A DNA stretch of 45,812 nucleotides from Flavobacteriales bacterium (GTDB lineage Bacteria; Bacteroidota; Bacteroidia; Flavobacteriales_F; PHOS-HE28), in NCBI GenBank assembly GCA_024103275.1, contig JAGFIV010000123.1:1-45812 (forward strand). The letters run 5' to 3'. The notes beneath the pieces are model-generated. The model was not told the DNA's origin. It made no database searches and saw only the letters and a list, made by a program, of their open reading frames with translations. Positions 24,663-33,326 of the stretch are shown one piece after another (positions within the stretch are counted from its first letter, which is position 1; each line of letters starts with the position of its first letter). Both the position numbers and the translations under genes were made by a program.

Positions 24663-26063
24663 ATGTCCTCCACCACCGCCCCGCGCCCCATCGCCAAGCC
24701 CATGGCCGTGCTGGCCACGCTGTTCTTCATGTGGGGCTTCATGACGGTGATGAACGACGTGCTGATCCCGCACCTGAAGGCGGTGTTCACCCTGAGCTGG
24801 TGGCAAAGCATGCTGGTGCAGTTCTGTTTCTTCGGGGCCTATTTCCTGGGCTCGCTGGCATACTTCCTGTACTCCAGCCGCAACGGCGACCCCATCCAGC
24901 ACATCGGCTACAAGCGGGCGCTGATCGGCGGGCTGCTGCTGAGCGCCGCAGGCAGCCTGCTCTTCGTGCCGGCCACCTACGTGCATGCATACGGCTTGTA
25001 CCTGGTGGCGTTGTTCGTGCTGGGCCTGGGGTTCACGCTGCTGCAGATAGCGGCCAATCCTTTCGTGGCGATCATCGGCCCGGCGGAAAGCGCCAGCAGC
25101 CGCCTGAACCTGGCGCAGGGCTTCAACTCGCTGGGCACCACGCTTGCCCCGCTGATCGGCGGCACGCTCATCTTCGAATTGTTCAAGGGTGATGCGGCGG
25201 TGCGCTGGCCCTACGCCTTTTTTGCGGCCCTGCTCGTGCTGCAGGCGGCCTGGGTGTGGTCCACCGCGCTGCCGGAGCCGCGGCACACGGCGGCCGGTGC
25301 GCGCCAGAATGCCTTGCGCCACCGCCAGCTCCGCAACGGCATGGTGGCCATTTTCTGTTATGTGGGCGCGGAGGTGGCCATCGGCAGCCTGATCATCAGC
25401 TTCCTGGAGCTGGACGGCGTTCGGGGCCTGCCCCACAACGAAGCCAAGAACTACCTGAGCCTGTACTGGGGCGGCGCCATGTGCGGGCGCTTCCTCGGCG
25501 CGGCGGCGCTCAGCGACAAGCCGGCCGGTGCGGCCAAGGCGGCCTTGCTGGCGGCCATCGGTGCGGCGATGTTCCTGCTGCTGTGGGGGGTGAACCTGCT
25601 GGGCGGCGGGCTGGAGATCGGCGAGCTGTGGCCCATGGCCCTGCTGATCGCGGCGAACATGCTGGCGTTCCTCCTGGCCGGCGGAAAGCCCCGGCGGGCA
25701 ACCGGCCTGTTCGCCTTGATCGCGGCCGTACTGGTGGCCATCACCATGTTCAGCACGGGGAGCGCCGCCATGTGGGCCATCCTGGCCATTGGCCTGTTCA
25801 ACTCCATCCTGTGGAGCAACATCTTCACCTTGGCCATCCACGGCCTGGGCGATGATACCGGCCAGGGCAGCTCACTGCTGGTGATGATGATCCTGGGCGG
25901 GGCGCTCATCCCCGTGCTGCAGGGCGCGCTGATCGATGCCATGCAGGCGCGCGGGCTCGGCGAAACGGCGATGCACCTGAGCTTTGCGCTACCGCTGGTC
26001 TGCTACGGCTATCTGGCGTGGTTCGGGTTTCGGGGAGCGGAACCGTTGAGGGGTGATTGGTGA
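24663..26063 (+). CDS. Sugar MFS transporter, FucP type
   Basis: A 466-residue, about 12-helix sugar permease. LFFMWGFMTVMNDVLIPHLK at the N-terminus, GLGFTLLQIAANPFVAIIGP, LNLAQGFNSLGTTLAPLIGG and LFNSILWSNIFTLAIHGLG are the family blocks. It is followed by a ROK kinase and a GH92 mannosidase, which suggests uptake of a hexose released from glycans. TAACATTG, one mismatch from the -7 consensus, lies about 20 nt before the start. The stop codon TGA (26061-26063) is inside a GGTGATT heptamer repeat, so the C-terminus RGDW was set by the repeat. Confidence 0.9.
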   Translation: MSSTTAPRPIAKPMAVLATLFFMWGFMTVMNDVLIPHLKAVFTLSWWQSMLVQFCFFGAYFLGSLAYFLYSSRNGDPIQHIGYKRALIGGLLLSAAGSLLFVPATYVHAYGLYLVALFVLGLGFTLLQIAANPFVAIIGPAESASSRLNLAQGFNSLGTTLAPLIGGTLIFELFKGDAAVRWPYAFFAALLVLQAAWVWSTALPEPRHTAAGARQNALRHRQLRNGMVAIFCYVGAEVAIGSLIISFLELDGVRGLPHNEAKNYLSLYWGGAMCGRFLGAAALSDKPAGAAKAALLAAIGAAMFLLLWGVNLLGGGLEIGELWPMALLIAANMLAFLLAGGKPRRATGLFALIAAVLVAITMFSTGSAAMWAILAIGLFNSILWSNIFTLAIHGLGDDTGQGSSLLVMMILGGALIPVLQGALIDAMQARGLGETAMHLSFALPLVCYGYLAWFGFRGAEPLRGDW

Positions 26064-26079
26064 TTGGTGATTGGTGAGA
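26052..26079. repeat. Heptamer tandem repeat (GGTGATT) at the permease stop
   Basis: Three exact GGTGATT units and one GGTGAGA. The stop codon of the permease is in the second unit. Degenerate heptads rich in GAAA continue to about 26130. Confidence 0.75.
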
Positions 26080-26160
26080 GGAGTGTCTCGTCCTGAAAAA
26101 GCTGAAAGGATGGAAGTTAAAAATGAGCGTTGTGGGGGGGATTGGAGTCATACTGAAAGC

Positions 26161-27066
26161 ATGATCATTGGGATCGACATCGGGGGAACGAGCAGCAAGA
26201 TCGGCGTGGTGAAGGACGGCCGAGTGCAGGCCACCTTGCGCGTGCCCACCACGGGTCATGTGGACGAACATGCCTTCGCGGATGCCTTGACGGCGGCGGT
26301 GAAGGAGTTGGCTGCGGACCAGCAGGAGGCCATCACGGGCATCGGCATTGGAGCGCCGAACGCCAACCAGTACGCGGGCATTATCGAGATGGCGCCCAAC
26401 CTGCCTTGGAAGCACGACGTGCCCTTGGCCAGCATGGTGGAGCGGCGCACGGGCATCCGCACGGTGCTGGGCAACGACGCCAATGCCGCAGCACTGGGCG
26501 AGTGGCGCTACGGTGCCGGCCAAGGGCTGAAGGACCTGTTGATGGTAACGTTGGGCACGGGCGTGGGCAGCGGCTTCATCACCAACGGACAGCTGGTGCT
26601 GGGCAGCCACGGCAATGCGGGCGAGATCGGCCACATGACCATCGTGATTGACGGGCGCGAATGCACCTGCGGCCGAAAGGGCTGCCTGGAGGCCTACGTG
26701 AGCATCCGCGGGTTGCGGCGCACCTACGAGGAACTGGACGGCGACCCCGCAGTGTTGGAGGAACCGGGCGTGCTGTGCATCGCCAAGGCGGCCCAGCAAG
26801 GCGACCAGGCGGCGTTGCAGACCTTCCGCCATGCCGCCCGCTGGCTGGGCGTGGGCCTGGCCAATGCGGTGGCCGTCACCGGCCCTGCGCGGATCGTGCT
26901 CTTCGGCGGCATCGCACGCAACGGCGAACTGCTGATGGCGCCGCTGCGCGAATGGTTCCAGCGCTCGCTGCTCAACATCTACCACGGCCGCGTGGACCTG
27001 GTGGCCTCCGCCCTGCCGGATGACGATGCGGCGATCCTGGGCGCGGCGGCGCTGACGACGTTGTGA
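26161..27066 (+). CDS. ROK-family sugar kinase (glucokinase-like)
   Basis: A 301-residue ROK kinase phosphorylating a hexose with ATP. Seen: phosphate-1 motif MIIGIDIGGTSSKIGVV at the N-terminus, NDANAAALGEW with the catalytic Asp, GTGVGSGFI, and the ROK zinc signature GHMTI...CTCGRKGCLEAYVS (about residues 158-180). Length is normal. ATG 26161 gives the canonical start; upstream codons fall in the degenerate heptad region. It follows the FucP-like permease by 97 nt and precedes the GH92 gene by 258 nt; the three genes fit one uptake-and-phosphorylation function. Confidence 0.9.
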   Translation: MIIGIDIGGTSSKIGVVKDGRVQATLRVPTTGHVDEHAFADALTAAVKELAADQQEAITGIGIGAPNANQYAGIIEMAPNLPWKHDVPLASMVERRTGIRTVLGNDANAAALGEWRYGAGQGLKDLLMVTLGTGVGSGFITNGQLVLGSHGNAGEIGHMTIVIDGRECTCGRKGCLEAYVSIRGLRRTYEELDGDPAVLEEPGVLCIAKAAQQGDQAALQTFRHAARWLGVGLANAVAVTGPARIVLFGGIARNGELLMAPLREWFQRSLLNIYHGRVDLVASALPDDDAAILGAAALTTL

Positions 27067-27073
27067 GCTTTCT

Positions 27074-27254
27074 CCGTCTTTGCGAGCGGTTGTGCACTCA
27101 ACAGCCTCTCCCTGACGTCATCGCGAGGGATCGTGCATTCAACGATCCCGAAGCGATCTTTGATCTGAGCCCTGCTTGGGAATTAAAGATCGCTTCGTCT
27201 GCCTACCGGCAGCCTCGCGATGACGGTGGGGCCGAAACGGCCTCGCAAAGACGG
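27074..27254. repeat. Triple-nested palindromic element
   Basis: Three perfect inverted arms lie inside each other: CCGTCTTTGCGAG (27074-27086) with 27242-27254; CGTCATCGCGAGG (27116-27128) with 27213-27225; GAAGCGATCTTT (27150-27161) with 27185-27196. It fills almost all of the gap between the ROK and GH92 genes. The arms resemble the dispersed CGTCATTGCGAGG...GAAGCAATC palindromes common in bacterial genomes, so it is probably a MITE-like repeat, and its RNA would fold into a long hairpin. Confidence 0.75.
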
Positions 27255-27312
27255 TATGAATGACCTTGCGAGGTCGGTGTAATTCGCCCCGGCCCACGCG
27301 AACACCAAGCCC

Positions 27313-27320
27313 TAATTTCG
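27313..27320 (+). promoter_or_regulatory. -7-like box directly before the GH92 start
   Basis: TAATTTCG (one mismatch to TAnnTTTG) is separated from the ATG by only four nt. Confidence 0.35.
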
Positions 27321-27324
27321 GCCC

Positions 27325-30288
27325 ATGGACCTCCGATGCCTTACGCTGTTGCTGCTGCCCTTCCCTGTTGCGCTGGCCGCGCAGGACACCACCACCTGGG
27401 CCGCCAACTATGCCACGGAGCTGGTGAACCCCTTCGTGGGCACCGGCGGCCACGGACACACCTTCCCCGGACCGTGTGTGCCGTTCGGCATGGTGCAGCC
27501 CAGCCCCGACACCCGCACCGATCCGCAGGAATGGGACGGCTGCGGCGGCTACCACTACAGCGACAGCCTGATCTACGGCTTCAGCCAAACGCACCTGAGC
27601 GGCACCGGCGTGGCCGACCTGTGCGACGTGCTGCTGATGCCGCTCAGCGGCGGGCGCACCACCGAGCCGAAGGAATACCGCTCCCGCTTCTCGCACCAAC
27701 GCGAAGCTGCCCACGCCGGCTACTACCGCGTCCATCTTGATGATCCGAACGTGGACGTGGAGCTCAGCGCCACCAAGCGCGTCGGGGTGCAGCGTTACCG
27801 CTTCGCCAAGGCCGATGAACGCTCCATCGTGCTGGACCTGCGCCACCGCGACAAGCTGCTGGCCAGCTCCATCCGGCAAACCGGCCCGAACGAGATCTGC
27901 GGCGAGCGGCGCAGCAGCTCCTGGGCCCGCGACCAGCGCCTCTTCTTCTGCATCCGCATCAACCGGGACAAGGTGATGCTGGACCCGGGCCTTTCCGACA
28001 GCACCAAGGCCGTGATCATCCTGCCGACCGACAGCGCGGACGTGGTGGTGAAGGTGGGCATCAGCGCGGTGAGCGTGGAGGGAGCCCGCAAGAACCTGGA
28101 GGCCGAGGTGCCCGGTTGGGATTTCGAGGCGGTGCGGCGGCACGCCGAGGAAGCCTGGGACAAGGAACTGGGCCGCATCGAGGTGCTGGGCGGCACACCG
28201 GAACAGCAACGCATCTTCTATACCGCGCTGTACCACTGCCTGCTGGCACCCTGCCTCTTCAACGATGTGGACGGCAAGTACCGCGGACACGATGGCAAGG
28301 TGCACAGCGCCAAGCACGACGTGTACACGGTGTTCAGCCTGTGGGACACCTTCCGCACGCTGCACCCGCTGCTCACCATCATCGAGCCCGAACGCAGCGA
28401 GGACTTCATCCGCGCCTTCCTGGACATCTACGACCAGGCCGGGCGCCTGCCCGTGTGGGAACTGTGGGGCAACGAGACGGACTGCATGATCGGCTACCAC
28501 GGCGTGAGCGTGATCGCTGATGCCTACCTCAAGGGTTTCCGGGGCTTCGATGCGGACAAGGCCCTGCGCGCCATGGTGGCGAGCGCCATGCGCGACGAGC
28601 CCGGGCTGATGGCCTATCGCGCCCAAGGCTATATCAGCAGCGAGGACCAAAGCGAAAGCGTGAGCCGCACGCTGGAATACGCCTACGACGACTGGTGCAT
28701 CGCCCGCATGGCACAGGCCATGGGCAAGGACAGCCTGGCCAGCGTGTTCTTCGGCCGCAGCGCCAACTGGCGCAACCTGTACGACCCGAACACCGGCTTC
28801 TTCCGCGCACGGCGCAACGGCGGCTTCCGCGAACCGTTCGATCCCTACGAGGTGAATTTCGACTTCACCGAGGCCAACGCATGGCACTACAGCGCTTTCG
28901 TGCCCCAGGACGTGGAAGGCCTTGACCGCCTGCTGAAGGCTACCGGCCACGGCGGGCTGGAACAGCACCTGGACGACCTGTTCAGCGCGAAGGAGCGCAC
29001 CACCGGCCGCGACCAGAGCGACATCACGGGCCTGATCGGCCAGTACGCCCACGGCAACGAGCCCAGCCATGCCATGGCGTGGATGTACAACCGCGTCGGC
29101 CGGCAGGACAAGGCCAAGAACATGGTGCATCGCATCCTCACCGGGCTCTATGCCGATGCGCCCGACGGCCTCAGCGGCAACGAGGACTGCGGCCAGATGT
29201 CCGCCTGGTACGTGATGGGCGCGCTGGGCCTGTACCCCATCGCGCCCGGCGACGGGCGCATGGAGCTGCTGTCCCCCATCTTCCACGGATACCGCATCCA
29301 CCTGGCCAACGGCAAACAGGTGCAGGTGCGTTGCACGGGCGAGCTGAACGGGCCGCGCTTCATCCGTTCCGCCACGGTCAACGGTGAACGTAAGCGCTTG
29401 ACGAACATCCCGTATTCCGCGTTGATGGGCGGGCTTGACCTGCGACTTGAACTGACGGGCATGTGGAGGCCCCTGGAACAGGTGGCCGGGGACAACCAGG
29501 AGGCGGTGAGGGTGCCGCTTTCGGCCTCGGGCATCGGGACGGTGGCGCGGAAACTGGCGGGAACCGCCATGGAGCCGCCCGCCGCGCCGGTGATCACGGC
29601 TGCCGCCCAGGCCTTCAAGGAACCGATGGAGGTGGTGATCAGCACCTTGGACCAGGGCCGGGCCATCGTGTACACCACGGACGGGGCGGCGCCCACGGAA
29701 AAGGGCCTGCGCTACCAAGGGCCCTTCACCATCGACCACGACATCACCATCAAGGCCGCCACCGTTGGCCAGAACGGCCTGGGACCGGTCGTCACGGCAC
29801 GCTTCGTCCAGGTGGACCCCGCCCGTTCGATCACCGTGGAGAGCAAATGGTCACCCCAGTACGCTGCCGGTGGCGAGACGGCCCTGATCGACGGCATCCG
29901 CGGCCCCCGGGACTGGCGCACGGGGGATTGGCAGGGCTACTACGGCACCGACCTGCTGGCCACGGTGGACCTGGGCAGCGTGAAAATGCTGAAGCGGCTT
30001 GGCCTGGGCGTGCTGCAGGATGAACGCTCGTGGATCTGGTTCCCGGCGGAGGTGCAGTTCGCGTGGAGCATGAACGGCATCAATTGGAGCAGTGCCACCG
30101 TGGACAACACCACGCCGCGCAACGAACAGGGCACGCTGCTGAAGGACATGATGACCGAGGTGCTCGACAAACGGGCCCGCTACGTGAAGGTGATCGCCAG
30201 GAATGCGGGCCCTTGTCCGGCATGGCATCCCGGCCACGGCGATCCGTCGCACCTCTTCGCGGACGAGATCCTGATCGAGACCGAGTGA
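27325..30288 (+). CDS. GH92 family alpha-mannosidase with C-terminal carbohydrate modules
   Basis: 987 residues. Signal peptide up to LAAQD, then the GH92 catalytic region: NPFVGTGGHGHTFPGP, PFGMVQPSPDT, GFSQTHLSGTG, FSLWDTFRTLHPL, WELWGNETDCMIGYH with the acidic catalytic residues, and GNEDCGQMSAWYVMGALGLYP. GH92 enzymes are calcium-dependent exo-alpha-mannosidases. From about residue 765 a chitobiase C-terminal-like module follows (VVISTLDQGRAIVYTTDG), and from about 835 an F5/8 discoidin-like domain (SVKMLKRLGLGVLQDE, VQFAWSMNGINW). It is probably in the periplasm or at the surface and supplies mannose to the permease/ROK pair upstream. Confidence 0.93.
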   Translation: MDLRCLTLLLLPFPVALAAQDTTTWAANYATELVNPFVGTGGHGHTFPGPCVPFGMVQPSPDTRTDPQEWDGCGGYHYSDSLIYGFSQTHLSGTGVADLCDVLLMPLSGGRTTEPKEYRSRFSHQREAAHAGYYRVHLDDPNVDVELSATKRVGVQRYRFAKADERSIVLDLRHRDKLLASSIRQTGPNEICGERRSSSWARDQRLFFCIRINRDKVMLDPGLSDSTKAVIILPTDSADVVVKVGISAVSVEGARKNLEAEVPGWDFEAVRRHAEEAWDKELGRIEVLGGTPEQQRIFYTALYHCLLAPCLFNDVDGKYRGHDGKVHSAKHDVYTVFSLWDTFRTLHPLLTIIEPERSEDFIRAFLDIYDQAGRLPVWELWGNETDCMIGYHGVSVIADAYLKGFRGFDADKALRAMVASAMRDEPGLMAYRAQGYISSEDQSESVSRTLEYAYDDWCIARMAQAMGKDSLASVFFGRSANWRNLYDPNTGFFRARRNGGFREPFDPYEVNFDFTEANAWHYSAFVPQDVEGLDRLLKATGHGGLEQHLDDLFSAKERTTGRDQSDITGLIGQYAHGNEPSHAMAWMYNRVGRQDKAKNMVHRILTGLYADAPDGLSGNEDCGQMSAWYVMGALGLYPIAPGDGRMELLSPIFHGYRIHLANGKQVQVRCTGELNGPRFIRSATVNGERKRLTNIPYSALMGGLDLRLELTGMWRPLEQVAGDNQEAVRVPLSASGIGTVARKLAGTAMEPPAAPVITAAAQAFKEPMEVVISTLDQGRAIVYTTDGAAPTEKGLRYQGPFTIDHDITIKAATVGQNGLGPVVTARFVQVDPARSITVESKWSPQYAAGGETALIDGIRGPRDWRTGDWQGYYGTDLLATVDLGSVKMLKRLGLGVLQDERSWIWFPAEVQFAWSMNGINWSSATVDNTTPRNEQGTLLKDMMTEVLDKRARYVKVIARNAGPCPAWHPGHGDPSHLFADEILIETE

Positions 30289-30297
30289 TTCCGCGGG

Positions 30298-31047
30298 TCA
30301 CCAGGTGCCGCTGGTGCGGGAGGGGTCGTAGTAAGGCGGTGCCCCGTATCGCGGCGGGAAAGGCGCGGGAGGCTGCTCGTCGCCCGGGTCGGTGCCGGAC
30401 ATCCCCTCGTCGCCGCCGTCCTCCTCCTCTTCTTCATCCTCCTCCACGCGCGGCGGCGGCACATGGGCAGGCGACAACTTGCGGTAGTGCCAGGCCATCA
30501 GCGTCCCCACGATGCCTCCGGCCAAATGGCTCTCCCAGCTCACCCCCACCTGGATGGGCAGCACGCCCCACCACAGGCTTCCGTAGAGGAAGACCACGAT
30601 CAACGACACGGCCATCAGTGCGATGCGCCGGCGGAAAAGCCCGCTGAAGAACGTGAAGGCCGCCAAGGCATAGACGATCCCGCTGGCACCGATGTGGAAA
30701 CTCTCGCGACCCATGGCCCAAACCCACAAACCGGTTACCAACCAGCTGGTCCACAGCACGCGGCCGCTGGCCTTGGGGTAGAAATAGACGGTGAACCACC
30801 CGAGGATCAGCAAGGGGATGCTGTTGTTGAACAAATGCTCCACGCCGCCGTGGATCAAGGGCGCGAAAAGGATCCCCCGCAAGCCGCGCACGGTACGCGG
30901 GAAGATGCCGAAACGTGCCAGGTCAAGCCGGTAGACCTCATCAAAGGCCAGGATCACCCACAACAGCGCCACGCCCATGGCCGGGAAGAACATGGCGGTG
31001 TACATGCGCCGGAGGTCGTGGTCGACGGGCGGGGTGATGCGAGGCAT
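30298..31047 (-). CDS. Rhomboid-family intramembrane serine protease
   Basis: A 249-residue membrane protein with about six helices. The catalytic serine is Ser122 in HIGASGIVYA and the partner His174 is in WESHLAGG; Asn74/75 in HLFNNS is the conserved oxyanion region. After the last helix (about residue 190) comes a soluble tail with a run of Glu/Asp (about 202-215) and a Pro/Tyr-rich end, unlike standard rhomboids; it may bind ions or a partner. It cleaves membrane proteins inside the bilayer; the substrate is unknown. It converges on the GH92 gene with 9 nt between stops. Confidence 0.88.
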   Translation of the reverse strand: MPRITPPVDHDLRRMYTAMFFPAMGVALLWVILAFDEVYRLDLARFGIFPRTVRGLRGILFAPLIHGGVEHLFNNSIPLLILGWFTVYFYPKASGRVLWTSWLVTGLWVWAMGRESFHIGASGIVYALAAFTFFSGLFRRRIALMAVSLIVVFLYGSLWWGVLPIQVGVSWESHLAGGIVGTLMAWHYRKLSPAHVPPPRVEEDEEEEEDGGDEGMSGTDPGDEQPPAPFPPRYGAPPYYDPSRTSGTW

Positions 31048-31082
31048 GCCGTGGAGTGCTGCGCCGGGCTAAATTCGGGCCG

Positions 31083-31139
31083 ATGTGGCCACCCGGCCAC
31101 CTTGGCAGGAAAATGGGTTCAACTTGTCCATCCCGCTGA
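31083..31139 (+). CDS. Possible 18-codon leader peptide
   Basis: An ATG five nt after a -7-like TAAATTCG (31070-31077) opens 18 codons that end in TGATG, so the stop overlaps the start of the haem lipoprotein. It could couple translation. Alternatively GTG 31085 is an N-terminal extension of the lipoprotein itself. Confidence 0.25.
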   Translation: MWPPGHLGRKMGSTCPSR

Positions 31140-31654
31140 TGAACAGCCTCCGCGTTTCCCGGACCATCGCGTTCCTGGGCCTGGCCGGCATCTTCGCATT
31201 GCTTCTCGCCTGCTCGGGCCGCCGGGCCGAAGCCACAGCCGCAAACCCGAAGGTCGAGGCGCCGCCACCGCCGCCCCTTGTGGCGGACCCGTCGGCTGTG
31301 ACCATTGTGAAGGGAGAACCGCCGGCCACCAGCGAACTGGCCTTGATGATGCGCGAAATGGCCGCCTTCACGGACAGCACCCGCGACCGGCTGATCACGG
31401 GCGGGGCGCTCCTGCCCTTCCCTTCCTCGTTCCGCAACATGGCGCAGGCCGAACCCACGCCCAACATGGTGGACCACCGCACCTTCGACCCTTATGCCAA
31501 GGCCTGGCTGGTCCATTTGGACCGCCTGTATGCTGCTTCGATGGAGCAACGCACCGGCGTGTTCAACACCCTGGTAGCGACCTGCGAGGCCTGCCACACC
31601 AACATGTGCCCGGGACCGTTGGTGCGGATCAAGAAGCTGCATATCCCAGAGTAG
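31139..31654 (+). CDS. Haem-binding lipoprotein (single CxxCH cytochrome)
   Basis: 171 residues. The signal peptide ends in lipobox LLLAC with Cys25, so the protein is lipid-anchored in the envelope. A Pro-rich linker (about 41-47) is followed by a helical domain, and one haem-attachment motif CEACH at 149-153 near the C-terminus (TCEACHTNMCPGPL). The layout, helices first and CxxCH at the end, resembles cytochrome c'-like folds, but no family can be named with certainty. It would be a client of the Ccm proteins encoded at 3.9-9.1 kb. The start choice is discussed under the leader ORF. Confidence 0.7.
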   Translation: MNSLRVSRTIAFLGLAGIFALLLACSGRRAEATAANPKVEAPPPPPLVADPSAVTIVKGEPPATSELALMMREMAAFTDSTRDRLITGGALLPFPSSFRNMAQAEPTPNMVDHRTFDPYAKAWLVHLDRLYAASMEQRTGVFNTLVATCEACHTNMCPGPLVRIKKLHIPE

Positions 31655-31714
31655 CATGGCCGCCATCCGGAAAGTGAGATCAAACCATTCCGGGCATTGA
31701 GCGTCCGAAGGGCC

Positions 31715-33022
31715 ATGGGGCACATCCGGTGCGTGGCGATCATCACCTTGGCCATGGCCAACGGCGCATGGGCACAGCCGTACTATTTCCCGCCGACGGA
31801 CGGCAGCACCGACTGGGAAACCATGGACCCGGCCGTGTTGGGTTGGTGCCCGGACCGCATTGATTCGCTGTACAACTACCTGGACCAGCACAACAGCAAG
31901 GCTTTCCTGGTGCTGAAGGACGGCAAGATCGTGCTGGAGCACTACACCGGCACCTTCACGGCGGACAGCCTGTGGTACTGGGCCAGTGCGGGCAAGACCT
32001 TGAAAAGCACGCTGGTCGGCATCGCCCAGGAGGAAGGCTTCCTGGACATCGACGCCCCTACCAGCGCCTACCTCGGCACCGGGTGGACTTCGGAAACACC
32101 CGCCCAGGAACAACTGATCACCGTGCGCCACCAACTGACCATGACCACCGGCCTGGATGACGGCGTGGCCGATCAGGACTGCACCGATCCTTCCTGCCTT
32201 TCCTACCTGGCCGATGCCGGCACGCGCTGGGCCTACCACAATGCGCCCTACACGCTGTTGGGCGATGTGGTCACCCACGCCACGGGCATGCCCTATCGCC
32301 AATACTTCAACGAAAAGATCAGGGACCCCATCGGGATGAACGGGATCTGGGTCCCGTACGGGGAAGTGGAATTGTACTTCAGCACCGCGCGCAGCATGGC
32401 CCGTTTTGGCCTGCTGGCCCTGAACCACATGGTGTGGGGCACGGACACCATCCTGCACGACACCGCCTTTTTCCATGCGGCCACCACGCCGTCGCAAACC
32501 ATCAACCTGAGCTACGGTTACCTCTGGTGGTTGAACGGACAGCCCAGTTACATGCTGCCGCAGTCGCAGTGGATCTTCGCCGGACCGATCATTCCCGACG
32601 GTCCCGCCGATATGTTTTGCGGCCTGGGCAAGAACAACCAGTTGTTGAACGTGGTGCCCAGCCAGAACCTTGTGCTGGTGCGTATGGGCAACGACCCCGA
32701 TCCCAACACCCCGAGTGTCTCCACGATCATGAACGATCGGATCTGGCAGTTAATGGGCCGGTTGGACTGCAACGCGGGCCTATCGGAGACATCCGTGACG
32801 AGCGTGCGGACCTGGCCCAACCCCTGCACGGACAAGGTGCATGTGGACCTGCCGCAGGACATGGCCCGTGCCCGGATAGTGGTAAAAGATGCTCTTGGCC
32901 GAACGGTGGCCGAACGGGAAGGGGGAGGCGAGATCCAGGTGGGCTCGTGGGCCCCGGGCGTGTACCAGGTGCAGGTCGCCGGAAATGGGCACAAGGTGGT
33001 TTCCCGCTTCCTGAAACAGTAG
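31715..33022 (+). CDS. Secreted serine hydrolase (beta-lactamase/class C-like) with T9SS type A sorting domain
   Basis: 435 residues. Signal peptide MGHIRCVAIITLAMANGAWAQ. The penicillin-binding-protein-like hydrolase domain has the SxxK motif Ser91-Ala-Gly-Lys94 and the YxN motif Tyr174-His-Asn176; a KTG-like third motif is not obvious. Family context MTTGLDDGVADQDC and GYLWWLNGQ fits the EstB/6-aminohexanoate-dimer hydrolase group. From about residue 350 a T9SS type A C-terminal domain follows (VRTWPNPCTDKVHVDLP, IVVKDALGRTV, GVYQVQVAGNG, VSRFLKQ), so the enzyme is secreted. TTG 31697 is an alternative start. The substrate is unknown. Confidence 0.85.
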   Translation: MGHIRCVAIITLAMANGAWAQPYYFPPTDGSTDWETMDPAVLGWCPDRIDSLYNYLDQHNSKAFLVLKDGKIVLEHYTGTFTADSLWYWASAGKTLKSTLVGIAQEEGFLDIDAPTSAYLGTGWTSETPAQEQLITVRHQLTMTTGLDDGVADQDCTDPSCLSYLADAGTRWAYHNAPYTLLGDVVTHATGMPYRQYFNEKIRDPIGMNGIWVPYGEVELYFSTARSMARFGLLALNHMVWGTDTILHDTAFFHAATTPSQTINLSYGYLWWLNGQPSYMLPQSQWIFAGPIIPDGPADMFCGLGKNNQLLNVVPSQNLVLVRMGNDPDPNTPSVSTIMNDRIWQLMGRLDCNAGLSETSVTSVRTWPNPCTDKVHVDLPQDMARARIVVKDALGRTVAEREGGGEIQVGSWAPGVYQVQVAGNGHKVVSRFLKQ

Positions 33023-33043
33023 TTCCGGCAACGCGTCCGCGGC

Positions 33044-33051
33044 TATATTTG
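33044..33051 (+). promoter_or_regulatory. -7 box of tRNA-Leu
   Basis: TATATTTG followed by C is a perfect TAnnTTTG, 32 nt before the mature tRNA. Confidence 0.5.
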
Positions 33052-33082
33052 CGGCCCCTTAGCCCGCCTATTGGCGGAACCT

Positions 33083-33166
33083 GCCCAGGTGGTGAAATTG
33101 GTAGACACGCTACTTTGAGGGGGTAGTGCCTTAACCGGCGTGCTGGTTCGAGTCCAGTCCTGGGCA
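33083..33166 (+). tRNA. tRNA-Leu (anticodon GAG)
   Basis: An 84-nt class II tRNA. Acceptor GCCCAGG pairs with CCTGGGC, the D arm contains AAATTGGTAGACACGC, and the anticodon stem CTACT/GGTAG encloses loop TTGAGGG with anticodon GAG at 33117-33119. A long variable arm follows, then T arm CTGG-TTCGAGT-CCAG and discriminator A. CCA is not encoded. It reads CUC and CUU codons. It has its own -7 box and a strong terminator 11 nt downstream. Confidence 0.95.
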
Positions 33167-33176
33167 CTTGATGATC

Positions 33177-33205
33177 GCCCTGCCGCGCATGCGGCAGGGC
33201 TTTTT
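33177..33205 (+). terminator. Intrinsic terminator of tRNA-Leu
   Basis: A perfect 10-bp stem GCCCTGCCGC / GCGGCAGGGC with loop GCAT, followed by five T. Confidence 0.9.
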
Positions 33206-33255
33206 CATGCCCGACAAGCCGGGCTTGCCCGGGCGAAGGCGTGCATGAAAAAGCC
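33198..33255. repeat. Outer inverted repeat around the tRNA terminator tail
   Basis: GGCTTTTTCATGC (33198-33210) is perfectly complementary to GCATGAAAAAGCC (33243-33255), with GC-rich hairpins between. On the minus strand a second stem with a T tract begins at about 33281, so the block looks like back-to-back terminators. Confidence 0.6.
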
Positions 33256-33326
33256 CGGATGACGCGAAGCGGCATCGGGCGATCCACTTCACGGCCAAAC
33301 CTGGACCGACGAGCGCAGCGAGTCAA

